This document shows, in pieces, positions 37,799-48,671 of a stretch of 64,000 nucleotides of DNA. The notes below the pieces were generated by a model. That model searched no databases. It saw nothing but the letters and a program-made list of their open reading frames with translations, and was not told the DNA's origin. Both the position numbers and the translations under genes were made by a program. Source of the stretch: Glandiceps talaboti (Eukaryota; Hemichordata; Enteropneusta; Spengelidae); the NCBI RefSeq assembly GCF_964340395.1, contig NC_135554.1, positions 24,877,592 through 24,941,591 of the forward strand, read 5' to 3'. The stretch's first letter is position 1. Every line of letters starts with the position of its first letter.

Positions 37799-37808
37799 GT
37801 CACGTGAC
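37799..37808. promoter_or_regulatory. Palindromic E-box GTCACGTGAC (CLEAR-type)
   Basis: Perfect GTCACGTGAC, the consensus bound by TFEB/MITF/USF factors and typical of lysosomal gene promoters. It lies about 930 bp after the sulfatase 1 stop and about 190 bp before a possible start codon at 37992. Its link to transcription here is inference. Confidence 0.45.
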
Positions 37809-37991
37809 TTACACATGACTGGCGTCCTCAACGATTAAGAAGGACGACGATACAAAAAGCTACAACGACATCATCACAACAACAAGCAGCTTACAATACA
37901 AGTACGTCTTCTTAGACCCTCCTTGTCTTGACTACAACCACCTACGACACTCATAGCCGTATCTTTATACCTACATTTGAACGAAGATATT

Positions 37992-39882
37992 ATGCTAACC
38001 ATGCTAACAGCAATTGCCTTAGGTAAGACTACTTTAATTGAGGTAAAAACTGGCGCTGTGAGCGATTTGCGCGTCCGAGCAGGCGTTATTTTGTTCCCGT
38101 AGTCATGACTGTGACGGGCGTAAAGTCCCGACGAAAGTTTATTTGACTTTGAATTTTAGTGAGTTTTTTCTCCTACAGCTTTTCGCGTCTATCGACGTCG
38201 AAGATGGGTTAGCTATTTAGTTTTACGGGCACTGTTTAGATTTGTGGTTGAGTATAACACTCCCACTGGTTGTGAAAACCGCAAAGTGTTCACTGAAAAA
38301 TTCTGTAATTTTGGTATCTTGGTAACTTGATAAACGACCGAACATTACCGTAATTTCGTGCCAATTGTAATATTAGTGTTAGCCCAAAGAATTTCTATTG
38401 AATTTCAATAAACTCCCCACTTATTTCGAACCGAAATCCCCGTCCAAACTGGTAGGTTTTGAAAACAAATTTCACAGACTTTACTGAGCAGGTGTCTCAG
38501 CCCATCTTTAAATTTCCCGCCCTTGTGGCGTGAACAAAAGGCCAGGTCACTGCAGGGTTGAGTGCTGACGTTGTCGATCCTTGCTCCCTACTCCAGCTCA
38601 CACAATTCACCCTGTCACCTGTTTAATTCAATTTGAAACTTTATTTATTGGTATTATCTGCAGTTACAGCAAATTTCAAGTAGCTTTGACTGTGCTAAAA
38701 CATATTCAGAAGCTTTCCAAATTTGTTCTGTGCAAAACATTCTTTGAATAAATTAGCACTGCGCTGAATAAATTATATTCAGTCCCTAGTTGTAGCTTCC
38801 AATAGCAGTTTTCCTCACCCGCTTGCCTCAAATTCTTTATTATCCCCAGTTTAATTGTTAAAATAATTTGCCCGTGTTTATTTACATTTTGAAACCAAAT
38901 TACAGGTAAATAAAAGTATTTCAATCTTTTAAAAAAAAAAGAATTTAGTAAATTTATTTAATTCTCCCCCCCCCCACCACCACCACAGTCACCCCTGAGA
39001 GTAGGTGCATTTAATTTTCACTATACTCTCAGTCAAAACAAATTATTACACTATTTCATTAAAGTTTTCAAAAAATTGTTACAGTGTGATAGTAAGCCAC
39101 CTTCCCTGTCATTGACCCCATTATTCAGTGCCAGTGGAATTTTATCTAAGCTTGTTCCTGGCTATGTTAGCTTATTACTAGTTAAGTTAGCTCTTTACTA
39201 CTTAGATAGCTTTTTACTTCTTAGTGAGCTTATTACATGTACTAGTTAAGAACAAGCATTCACCCTTCAGTCCATGCAGGATTAATTAACAATGTGGTGT
39301 AGTGGTCCTCTGTATTTCAGTTCGATCTATTACCTGCCCCTACATCTGACCAATTCTCATTGACAAGTAATGTTCAGATGTAGGGGTAAACATGTAACAC
39401 AGTCAAAAGCTGAAAGTAATATAGTAGTTGAACAAATAGCCACCTACTACCTAGCTTGAAGTAATTAGAGAGACTGATCAATCTTTTTTTCATGTGGTAG
39501 GCTGTCTGAAGATTTTGTTCACTTGACTGCAAAAGACCAACTTGCATAATAGCTTATCTACTATTGATGTTAGCAGGTCATCCTGTCACAAAGAGTTATT
39601 TTCAGGCAGCTATATGTATGTCTGATCGTCATGATACAATTACACAGGCAGGCAACACAGAACAACAACTGCCTGTAAGCTTTGAGAAATGTCTGACCCA
39701 AATCACTCCAAACTGCATTTTATTCTTCATCAAGAAACATTTTTTGAAGGATTTAGGAATGCAAAAGCTCAGAGAGATATATTTATAAGAATTTGTCATT
39801 GATTAGTTAATGTTCCACTTTTAACGTTAATCTTTTAATTTGTTTCTCCTTTCAGGCGAGAACATATGGATGCACCAATGAA
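37992..39882 (+). other. Possible short spliced transcript (18-codon ORF or lncRNA)
   Basis: ATG at 37992 opens a hydrophobic MLTMLTAIAL. A strong donor (ttag/gtaaga) follows at 38023. The next good acceptor (ttctcctttcag) at 39855 would add GENIWMHQ and a stop. The 37.7-38.6 kb neighbourhood is less AT-rich than its surroundings. I do not recognise a gene. This could be a lncRNA, the first exon of an unrecognised gene, or chance. Confidence 0.25.
38600..39840. other. Unassigned AT-rich stretch
   Basis: No convincing coding frame, RNA or tandem repeat. A small inverted pair occurs at 39345-39385 (cccctacatctgacca against gatgtaggggta). Confidence 0.4.
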
Positions 39883-40364
39883 TGACAATCAATGAATCTT
39901 TCACAAAATTGACAGCAACCTGAAAGGAGATGAAGATTTAAGACAACCAAGATAAGTTCTGCTAATTGTTATTTAGAATTCTCAACCATTAAAGCTTTGC
40001 TGCAGTCAGATTGCACATACACAAAATTGATTTAAGTTCACTAGATGTTAGAATTATCTGATTGAGGATATGTACATGTAATGTTTATCACCTGGAGTTA
40101 TGTCTTCACCATGACCTTCTGTTTAGGTTGAAATACTAGTAACTTTCAACTTTAAATATGGAAGTTGACCGCTCTTTAAGTTGTACAGTACAATGTATTT
40201 TTTTAATTCACTTACATTAATAATTTGCCAAAGGCACACACAGTGGAACACAAGCAAATATGTCCAGATTGCCAAATCTATGAAAACTAAAAAACAATAG
40301 ACAATGTTTAAATTTCATGTTTGGAAATTGTTGATGTGCATATATAGTTATTATACAGGTTGGT

Positions 40365-40516
40365 GTGCATGGTGCAACACCTGGAGGGTTGCATGCAATA
40401 AAAGAATCAAAGAAATGTCCACAAATGTGGTAGATTTACCCACCCTCTGTTCTTTGCATTTTGACCAATACCTTTTACCTTTCCTTGCAAAATCGAATTC
40501 CATTGAGAACAAATGA
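40365..40516 (+). pseudogene. THAP-like zinc-finger remnant (doubtful)
   Basis: The left arm reads WCAWCNTWRVACNKRI followed by KEMSTNVVDLPTLCSLHFDQ. The CxxC spacing and final CxxHF recall the THAP C2CH domain found in P-element-type transposases and host THAP genes. The right arm, read on the minus strand, gives the related NKEMATNVADI but has lost the cysteines and has a stop upstream. The open frame ends at 40516, with no transposase core. Low confidence without a profile search. Confidence 0.25.
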
Positions 40517-41735
40517 ACATGCAATTGGCTGGAAAGACAGTGAAATGAATGAATTTCACCAGTCATGTAGCATATTATTTTGAGTGTGTCAGATTAAAGG
40601 TAATGGCATGAACATAGAGACAGATATATATTGGATGTAGGGGATTATTGGGGCAATACTTCGATAGTTTCTTTTGAAGACATATTGGAATAAGACGACA
40701 TATATCACCAACTCTTTCACACTGAATGATGCACAACACTTCAAAAACCTTCCACAACTTCAACAGTATGGTCAAACCCTCAGTCTTTATGGCACAGCCT
40801 GATCAACAACATATAATTATTGAATACATCAGATGTCCTGAAGTCCAGTAAGAAAATGTAATATTTCTGTTTTATCAATAAGTTCTGACAGACCCACAGT
40901 TTATATAAACACATCACCCTCTGGTTTGTATTGTTGGTTGGTTGATGAGTTGGTTGGTCTGTTAAGGAGTTTTTTGGTTATCAAGGTTGGTTTGTTGTCT
41001 ACTGGTTGTTATTTATTATCTTGTTTATAGTTGTTTGGTTTGTTGGTTAGTCGGTTAGTTGGTTTGCTTGTCAAGTCCATTTATTTGTTGTTTGGTTTTG
41101 TGGGTCACAAATATTGTTGTACATCAATGATGCATTGAATTGGATTAGAGGGTGCTGTGACTATGTACACCATGGGTAGGTCAAAAATTTTCTTTTCTAG
41201 CCTCTTTGATGTGGGGTTCTTTTGTACACTTCTAGCAACTTCAATGAAAAAAATGTTTATTCAAATCGATCAAAATCTGATGCCTTTAATATCCAGATAT
41301 GTTGTTCATTAGGCCAGGCTATACAAATTGATGGAGTAACCATACTGGTGAAGTTATGGAAGTGTTAAATGAACTGATGTGCCCAATTCAGTGTGAAAGA
41401 GTTTGTCACATTGCCATCTCTTTCCGGTATATCGTCAATTTCAACTGTCAATGTATTGAAACAATAATGTCATATTTCCTATATATATCTGTCTCAATGT
41501 TCATGGCATGAACTTTCATCTGACACACCCAAGATAACTTGCTCCATGATTGGTGAAATTCATATTTATTTCACCGTATCTTTTTTTGCCAATTTCATGT
41601 TGATTTTTTGTCAAAGAAATTAGATTTTTACATTGAAAAGTGAAAAGCACTGGTCACAATGCAAAGGATGGAGTATGGATATATCGGCAACATTTGTAGC
41701 CATTTCTTTGTTTCATTTAACTATGCAGCCATCCA
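40385..41735. repeat. Large inverted repeat (two arms of about 350-400 bp)
   Basis: Left arm 40385-40785 and right arm 41335-41735 are diverged inverse copies. Matches include gacagatatatat, aactctttcacactgaat, tttgcattttgacca and gaatttcaccagtcatg. The spacer of about 550 bp has a ggtt/gttgg-rich segment. Identity is perhaps 70%, by eye. It may be an old foldback transposon. Confidence 0.7.
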
Positions 41736-42597
41736 TGTGTTTCTCCACGTGAACTGAAGTTAGTACTTCATGGAACTGTTTCCTGTTGTCCAGCCACAGT
41801 TAATGATCAGTCTCAAAGTATTGATCATAATTTGCATACTGCCCTGCAGACTTTTATTTTTTATTCACAAACCACTGTGACATCCTTTGTCCACGAGTTG
41901 CAAAATGCTGTCTGCAAGGCAAGTTGATTTTACTCTCTGTCCAGATTTGCAAAGTGTTCATCTTGTGTCAATCACCAGCTGCATAGCATGATATTTTGAA
42001 GATATTGAATGACAATCGGTGATCATTCATCTATATTATGTTCACCAGTTATAAACTAATGTCCAAGACAGAATGGTAATCTGCAGGTAATCAATGATTG
42101 GTTATAATCAATTTATTGTTTTAGCATTACCATGATATGGCTTACCTATATTTCTCTCTCGTTCTACTCAGACAACACAACAAAATCAAAATGTGCAATA
42201 GACACCTGCCAGTATTCAAATATGTTACAAACTATATGAAAAAGGTATTTAGAGCTGATTGTTGTTTTACTTATTTTTTCATATATCTCCTTCTTACTTT
42301 CTAAACCTGTGCTAGTCTTGATCTAGTTTTGCATGATCAACACACATTGTTTCTATAAGAAACACTTGCTCTCTACCACAGTTGGTTTTGATTTGATTAT
42401 CAGATAGTATTCTTTACAGATTAAAAACCACAAAATGCATCCTCAATGGTACACAGCTGCCAGAATTGGTGTCCACTGCCCTTCTGCTCATGACATGTCT
42501 CTCCTTAATGAACACATTATTTGAGAATGTACATGGCTTATTATATCTTAATTTTGCATTCATTGATATATAGGTGTTAATGATTTTTTAATTGTAG

Positions 42598-42792
42598 GCA
42601 GCAACGTCCTCTGACCAGAGCACCTCAAGTGTGAACTCTACATGTATGCCCAATATTAGCTACAGTTGGTGCAGAAATACAGTCATAGACTTGGGTCCAT
42701 CACCTAGAACACATCACAGTCCACAGCAGAGAAAACATTACACAGAAGGAAGAAGTAGTCAAGACTACAATGTACCATTATATATCACCTAG
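42598..42792 (+). other. Acceptor-bounded 64-codon open frame, unrecognised
   Basis: Directly after a good acceptor (ttttttaattgtag) a frame is open for 64 codons without an ATG start: AATSSDQSTSSVNSTC, then PNISYSWC and a polar tail ending PLYIT before TAG. It could be the last exon of a small gene starting near 38 kb, but the phase 1 donor at 38023 does not fit this phase 0 frame. Chance is possible. Confidence 0.25.
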
Positions 42793-42799
42793 AACACTT

Positions 42800-44380
42800 G
42801 TCGCAATCCACCACAAGATGTAAATATTGTACAGGAAGAGGAAGAAGTCCACTAGTTACTTTCAGGGTTGGTCAGCTTGTCTTTGTAAGAATTAACAATT
42901 TTTAACAAGTCATTTGGAAGACTATGTAGCAATTGCGCTAACAATGACATATTAAATGAGTGACCTAGAACATAGGGCTAGTCTTTGTAAGAACCGGAAG
43001 GTGTAAAATGAACAACTTATATTTCCTAATTCTTGTTCATATTGTCAACTTTCATGTGAAGCATGTATTTATTATTTGTCATCAAATCCATACCCAAGTA
43101 CAGTATTATTAACAATTATTAGTAAACAATTACTAAATTCAGCCATTATATAAACCGTTTCCAGTGAGTTCCCTCAAGTTAGTAAGTATAGCAGTCCCCC
43201 CTCTCAAATAACATATATTTGATAAACAAAAAAAACAATGAAAAATGATTACAGCTACTGGGGTTTAAATATTTGAGATTTCTTTTTAAAAGGCATACTG
43301 GCTTGAAGACTCTGTGGGTTACCTGGTATATAACGCTATTATGGGGAATATAATTGTTAAGGAATCATTGATTTGTAAATTCTGAGATATTTTATAATTT
43401 GTGAAAATCACTTACAATATGGTATCCTTTATAACCAGCACAAGCTGTCTCTAAATTATTCTTGGGGTTACTTATTAGCAAAGCCCTAAACACCTGCCAT
43501 GGCCATTGTCTTTTACATGGACTTGACCTGATGAGGGACCTACCGAGGTAAAAAAAAAGACTTAAAATTAACCCCAGATGCAGCTTAGTTGATAAGTTTG
43601 GTACTAGACTGTGATAATCCATTTGATGTAATAATGGTGATAACCTGTTCAGTGAAAGATGATGTGCAAATTTAGTGGGAAAATGTGATATCTACTAGGG
43701 GGCTTGCACCCTGAAGTGGCTGACAGATTTGTGTATTTATTGGGGATGTCCAATGAGTCTTATATAAAATGGGACAAGAGAAACATAGCCACCACAACCA
43801 CAATATTCTTAGCAACATATTACAAATTGATGGGGTCAGAAGAAGTGAGATTAATTGGGTATTATTCTAATTTATGTAATCCCCAGCAAACATGATAATG
43901 GCAGGTGCAACTTTAAACTCTGCAATTATATCAACTGACATAAATAGTTTCAGTACAGCAATTGTGATATAATGTTACTTAATTAGTGCCATTTTGTAAT
44001 ATCCTAATACTACTTCTAAATTAAATAAATGCTTTCTCACTTATTTGATTATGGAAAGTATTTGCTGGGCATTTACATATAAAATATGAATTGCTAGTCA
44101 TATTTATCAAGAATTTGAATAGTATTATAATCATTTCATTACAATTGAAGAATGCATAACCCATACATATCTTCATTTAATTTATTTGGTAGACTGTTGC
44201 CCAGTCCCTTTGCGTATGCTTTGGTCACCTCTAGCCTAGGCACCTAACCCTAACCCTAACCATTAACCAAACTAATAGATTTAACTATATTCCTAACCAT
44301 ATCTGTAAAGACTAACACAAATCACCTTTTGGTGGTTAAGCTTACGCAAAGACAAAAAGCAACTTGGTCTACCATTTTTA
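42800..44380. other. Unassigned AT-rich stretch
   Basis: No exon supported. Contains three tandem copies of the telomere-type ctaacc hexamer near 44244-44262, too short to call a telomeric repeat. Confidence 0.4.
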
Positions 44381-47300
44381 ATATAATGGGGGGGGTAGCC
44401 ATACATTTTTTATTGGGGGCAGTTATACATTGATTAGGGGAACAGCTATACTTGATTTTTGTGGAGGGAACACCTGTACTGCTTTCATGAGGGGGAATAA
44501 CTCTACAAATATACTTTTATGAGGAGACAACTACACACTCATTTCATGGAGGGACAACTATATTAATTTTATGGGAGGGATCTCTTATACTTCATTTTGG
44601 GGGAGTACTTTACTTTAAGACAGTTATCACTACCTCAAGGGGGACAGCTGTACTTTACTTTGTTTGCACAAAAGCTACACTTTATTTTGATTGAGGAACA
44701 GTTACACATTTTAATACTTTCATTCAGAAATAGTTACGCTTTGATTGGGGAACAGTTACACTGTACTTTGATTGGGGAACAGTTACACTTTACTTTGATT
44801 GGGGAACAGTTACACTTTACTTTGATTAGGGAACAGTTATACTTTACTTTGATTGGGGAACAGTTACGCTTTACTTGATTGGGGCACAGTTATACATTAC
44901 TTTATTTGGAGAACAGGTACACTTTACTTTGCTTGGGGAACTGTTACACTTTTAAACTTTACTTTGATTGGGGAACAGGTACATTTTACTTTGATCGGGG
45001 AACACTTACACTTTACTTTATTTGAGGAACAGTTATACATTTACTTTATTTGGGGAACAGTTACACTTTATTTAGCTTGGGGACCTGTTGTACTTTACTT
45101 TGATTGGGGAACAGGTACACTTTACTTGGGGGAACTGTTATACTTTACTTTATTTGGGGAATAGTTACACTTTACTTTACTTGGGGAACTGTTATGCTTT
45201 ACTTTGGGGAACAGGTACAGTTTACTTTGATTTGGGAACAGGTACTCTTTACTTTGATAGGGGAACTGTTACACTTTATTTTGATTGGGGAACAGTTCCA
45301 CTTTACTTTGATTGGGGAACAGTTACACTTTACTTTGATTGGGGAACAGGTACACTTTACTTGGGGGAACTGTTATACTTTACTTTATTTGGGGAATAGT
45401 TACACTTTACTTTACTTGGGGAACTGTTATGCTTTACTTTGGGGAACAGGTACACTTTATTTTGATTTGGGAACAGGTACTCTTTACTTTGATTTGGTAA
45501 CAGTTACACATTACTTTGATTGGGGAACAGTTACGCTGTACTTTGATTGGGGAACAGTCACACTTTACTTTGATTGGGGAACAGTTACACTTTACTTTGA
45601 TTGGGGAACAGTTACACTTAATACTTTGATTGGGGAACAGTTACACTTTACTTTGATTGGGAAACAGGTACAGTTTACTTTGATTGGGAAACAGGTACAG
45701 TTTACTTTGATAGGGGAACAGTTACACTTTATTTTGACTGGGGAACAGTTCCACTTTACTTTGATTGGGGAACAGTTACGCTGTACTTTGATTGGGGAAC
45801 AGTCACACTTTACTTTGATTGGGGAACAGTTACACTTTACTTTGATTGGGGAACAGTTACACTTAATACTTTGATTGGGGAACAGTTACACTTTACTTTG
45901 ATTGGGAAACAGGTACAGTTTACTTTGATTGGGAAACAGGTACAGTTTACTTTGATAGGGGAACAGTTACACTTTATTTTGACTGGGGAACAGTTCCACT
46001 TTACTTTGATTGGGGAACAGTTCCACTTTACTTTGATTGGGAACAGTTACACTTTACTTTGATTGGGGAACAGTTACACTGTACTTTGATTGGGGAACAG
46101 TTACACTTTACTTTGACTGGGGAACAGTTACACTTTACTTTGATTGGGGAACAGTTACACTTTACTTTGATTGGGGAACAGGTACTCTTTACTTTGATTA
46201 GGGAACAGTTACACTTTACTTTGATTGGGGAACAGTTACTTTACTTTGATTGGGGAACAGTTACACTTTACTTTGATTGGGGAACAGTTACACTTTACTT
46301 TGATTGGGGAACAGTTACACTTTACTTTGATTAGGGAACAGGTACACTTTACTTTGGTTGGGGAACAGTTACACTTTACTTTGATTGGGGAAGAGTTACA
46401 CTTTACTTTGATTGGGGAACAGTTACACTTTACTTTCATTTGGTAACAGTTACACTTTACTTTGATTGGGGAACAGTTGCGCTTTACTTTGATTGGGGAA
46501 CAGTTACACTTTACTTTGATTAGGGAACAGGTACACTTTACTTTGATTGGGGAACAGTTACACTTTACTTTAATTAGGGAACAGTTACACTTTACTTTGA
46601 TTGGGGAACAGTTGTACTTTACTTTGATTTGGTAACAGTTACACTTTACTTTGATTAGGGGACAGGTACTCTTTATTTTGATTTGGGAACAGGTACTCTT
46701 TACTTTGATTTGGGAACAGTTACACTTTACTTTGATTAGGGAACAGTTACACTTTACTTTGATTTGGGAACAGGTACTCTTTACTTTGATTAGGGAACAG
46801 TTACACTTTACTTTGATTGGGGAACAGTTACTTTACTTTGATTGGGGAACAGTTACACTTTACTTTCATTTGGTAACAGTTACACTTTACTTTGATTGGG
46901 GAACAGTTACACTTTACTTTCATTTGGTAACAGTTACACTTTACTTTGGTTGGGGAACAGTTACACTTTACTTTGTTTGGGGACCAGTTACACTTTACTT
47001 TGATTAGGGAACAGTTACACTTTACTTTGATTGGGGAACAGGTACAGTTTACTTTGATTAGGGAACAGTTACACTTTACTTTGATTAGGGAACAGTTACA
47101 CTTTACTTTGTTTGGGGACCAGTTACACTTTACTTTGATTAGGGAACAGGTACAGTTTACTTTGATTAGGGAACAGTTACACTTTACTTTGATTGGGGAA
47201 CAGGTACACTTTACTTTGATTAGGGAACAGTTACACTTTACTTTGATTAGGGAACAGTTACTTTACTTTGATTGGGAAACAGTTACACTTTACTTTGTTT

Positions 47301-48530
47301 GGGGACCAGTTACACTTTACTTTGATTAGGGAACAGGTACAGTTTACTTTGATTAGGGAACAGTTACACTTTACTTTGGTTGGGGAACAGGTACACTTTA
47401 CTTTGATTAGGGAACAGTTACACTTTACTTTGATTAGGGAACAGGTACAGTTTACTTTGATTGGGAAACAGTTACACTTTACTTTACTTTGATTTGGTTA
47501 CAGTTACACTTTACTTTGATTGGGGAAGAGTTACACTTTACTTTGATTGGGGAACAGTTACACTTTACTTTCATTTGGTAACAGTTACACTTTACTTTGA
47601 TTAGGGAACAGGTACACTTTACTTTGATTAGGGAACAGGTACACTTTACTTTGATTAGGGAACAGTTACACTTTACTTTGATCGGGGAACAGTTACACTT
47701 TACTTTGATTGGGGAACAGTTACACTTTACTTTGATTGGGCAACAGTTACACTTTACTTTGATTGGGGAACGGGTACACTTTACTTTGATTGGGGAACAG
47801 TTACACTTAATACTTTGATTGGGGAACAGTTACACTTTACTTTGATTGGGGAACAGTTACACTTTACTTTGATTGGGGAACAGTTACACTTAATACTTTG
47901 ATTGGGGAACAGTTACACTTTACTTTGATTGGGGAACAGGTACACTTTGATTGGGGAACAGTTACACTTTACTTTGATTGGGGAACAGTTACACTTTACT
48001 TTGATTGGGGAACAGTTACACTTTACTTTGATTGGGGAACAGTTACACTTAATACTTTGATTGGGGAACAGTTACACTTTACTTTGATTGGGGAACAGGT
48101 ACACTTTGATTGGGGAACAGTTAGACTGTACTTTGATTGGGGAACAGTTACACTTTACTTTGATTGGGGAACAGTTACACTTTACTTTGATTGGGGAACA
48201 GTTACACTTTACTTTGATTAGGGAACGGGTACTCTTTACTTTGATTAGGGAACAGGTACACTTTACCTTTATTGGGGAACAGTTACACTTTACTTTGATT
48301 GGGGAACAGTTACACTTTACCTTGATTGGGGAACAGTTACACTTTACTTTGATTGGGGAACAGTTACACTTTACCTTGATTGGGGAACAGTTACACTTTA
48401 CTTTGATTAGGAAACAGTTACACTTTACTTTGATTGGGGAACAGGTACACTTTACTTTGATTGGGGAACACTTACACTTTACTTTGATTTGGTAACAGTT
48501 ACACTTTACTTTGATTGGGGAACAGTATTA
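44380..48530. repeat. 27-bp satellite block, about 4.1 kb (roughly 150 units)
   Basis: Unit: actttgattggggaacagtt plus acacttt, 27 bp. The left 500 bp is degenerate with irregular unit lengths. From about 44740 units are regular. Common variants are gattaggg, caggtaca, catttggtaac and gtttggggacc. Multi-unit blocks recur, for example 45106-45250 again at 45352-45496, and 45618-45860 again from 45861 (about 243 bp, nine units). The period is divisible by 3, so long open frames (FTLIGEQLH, LYFDWGTVT) arise without being genes. The right edge is sharp at about 48530. Confidence 0.97.
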
Positions 48531-48575
48531 TATTTGATCATTTATTTACTGTAGGGTAACTATATATTATATATT

Positions 48576-48578
<3 letters not shown>

Positions 48579-48668
<90 letters not shown>
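48579..48668. repeat. (AT)n microsatellite
   Basis: About 85 bp of alternating at, starting 50 bp after the end of the 27-bp satellite. Confidence 0.97.

Positions 48669-48669
<1 letters not shown>

Positions 48670-48671
<2 letters not shown>

Noticed and set aside
44244-44262. Telomere-like ctaaccctaaccctaacc
   Set aside because: Only three hexamers in an internal position; too short for an interstitial telomere or a chromosome end.
44597-48495. Long open frames with 9-residue repeats (FTLIGEQLH, LYFDWGTVT), up to 256 codons
   Set aside because: They follow from a 27-bp satellite whose length is a multiple of three. Frames open and close with unit variants, with no splice context and no known protein.
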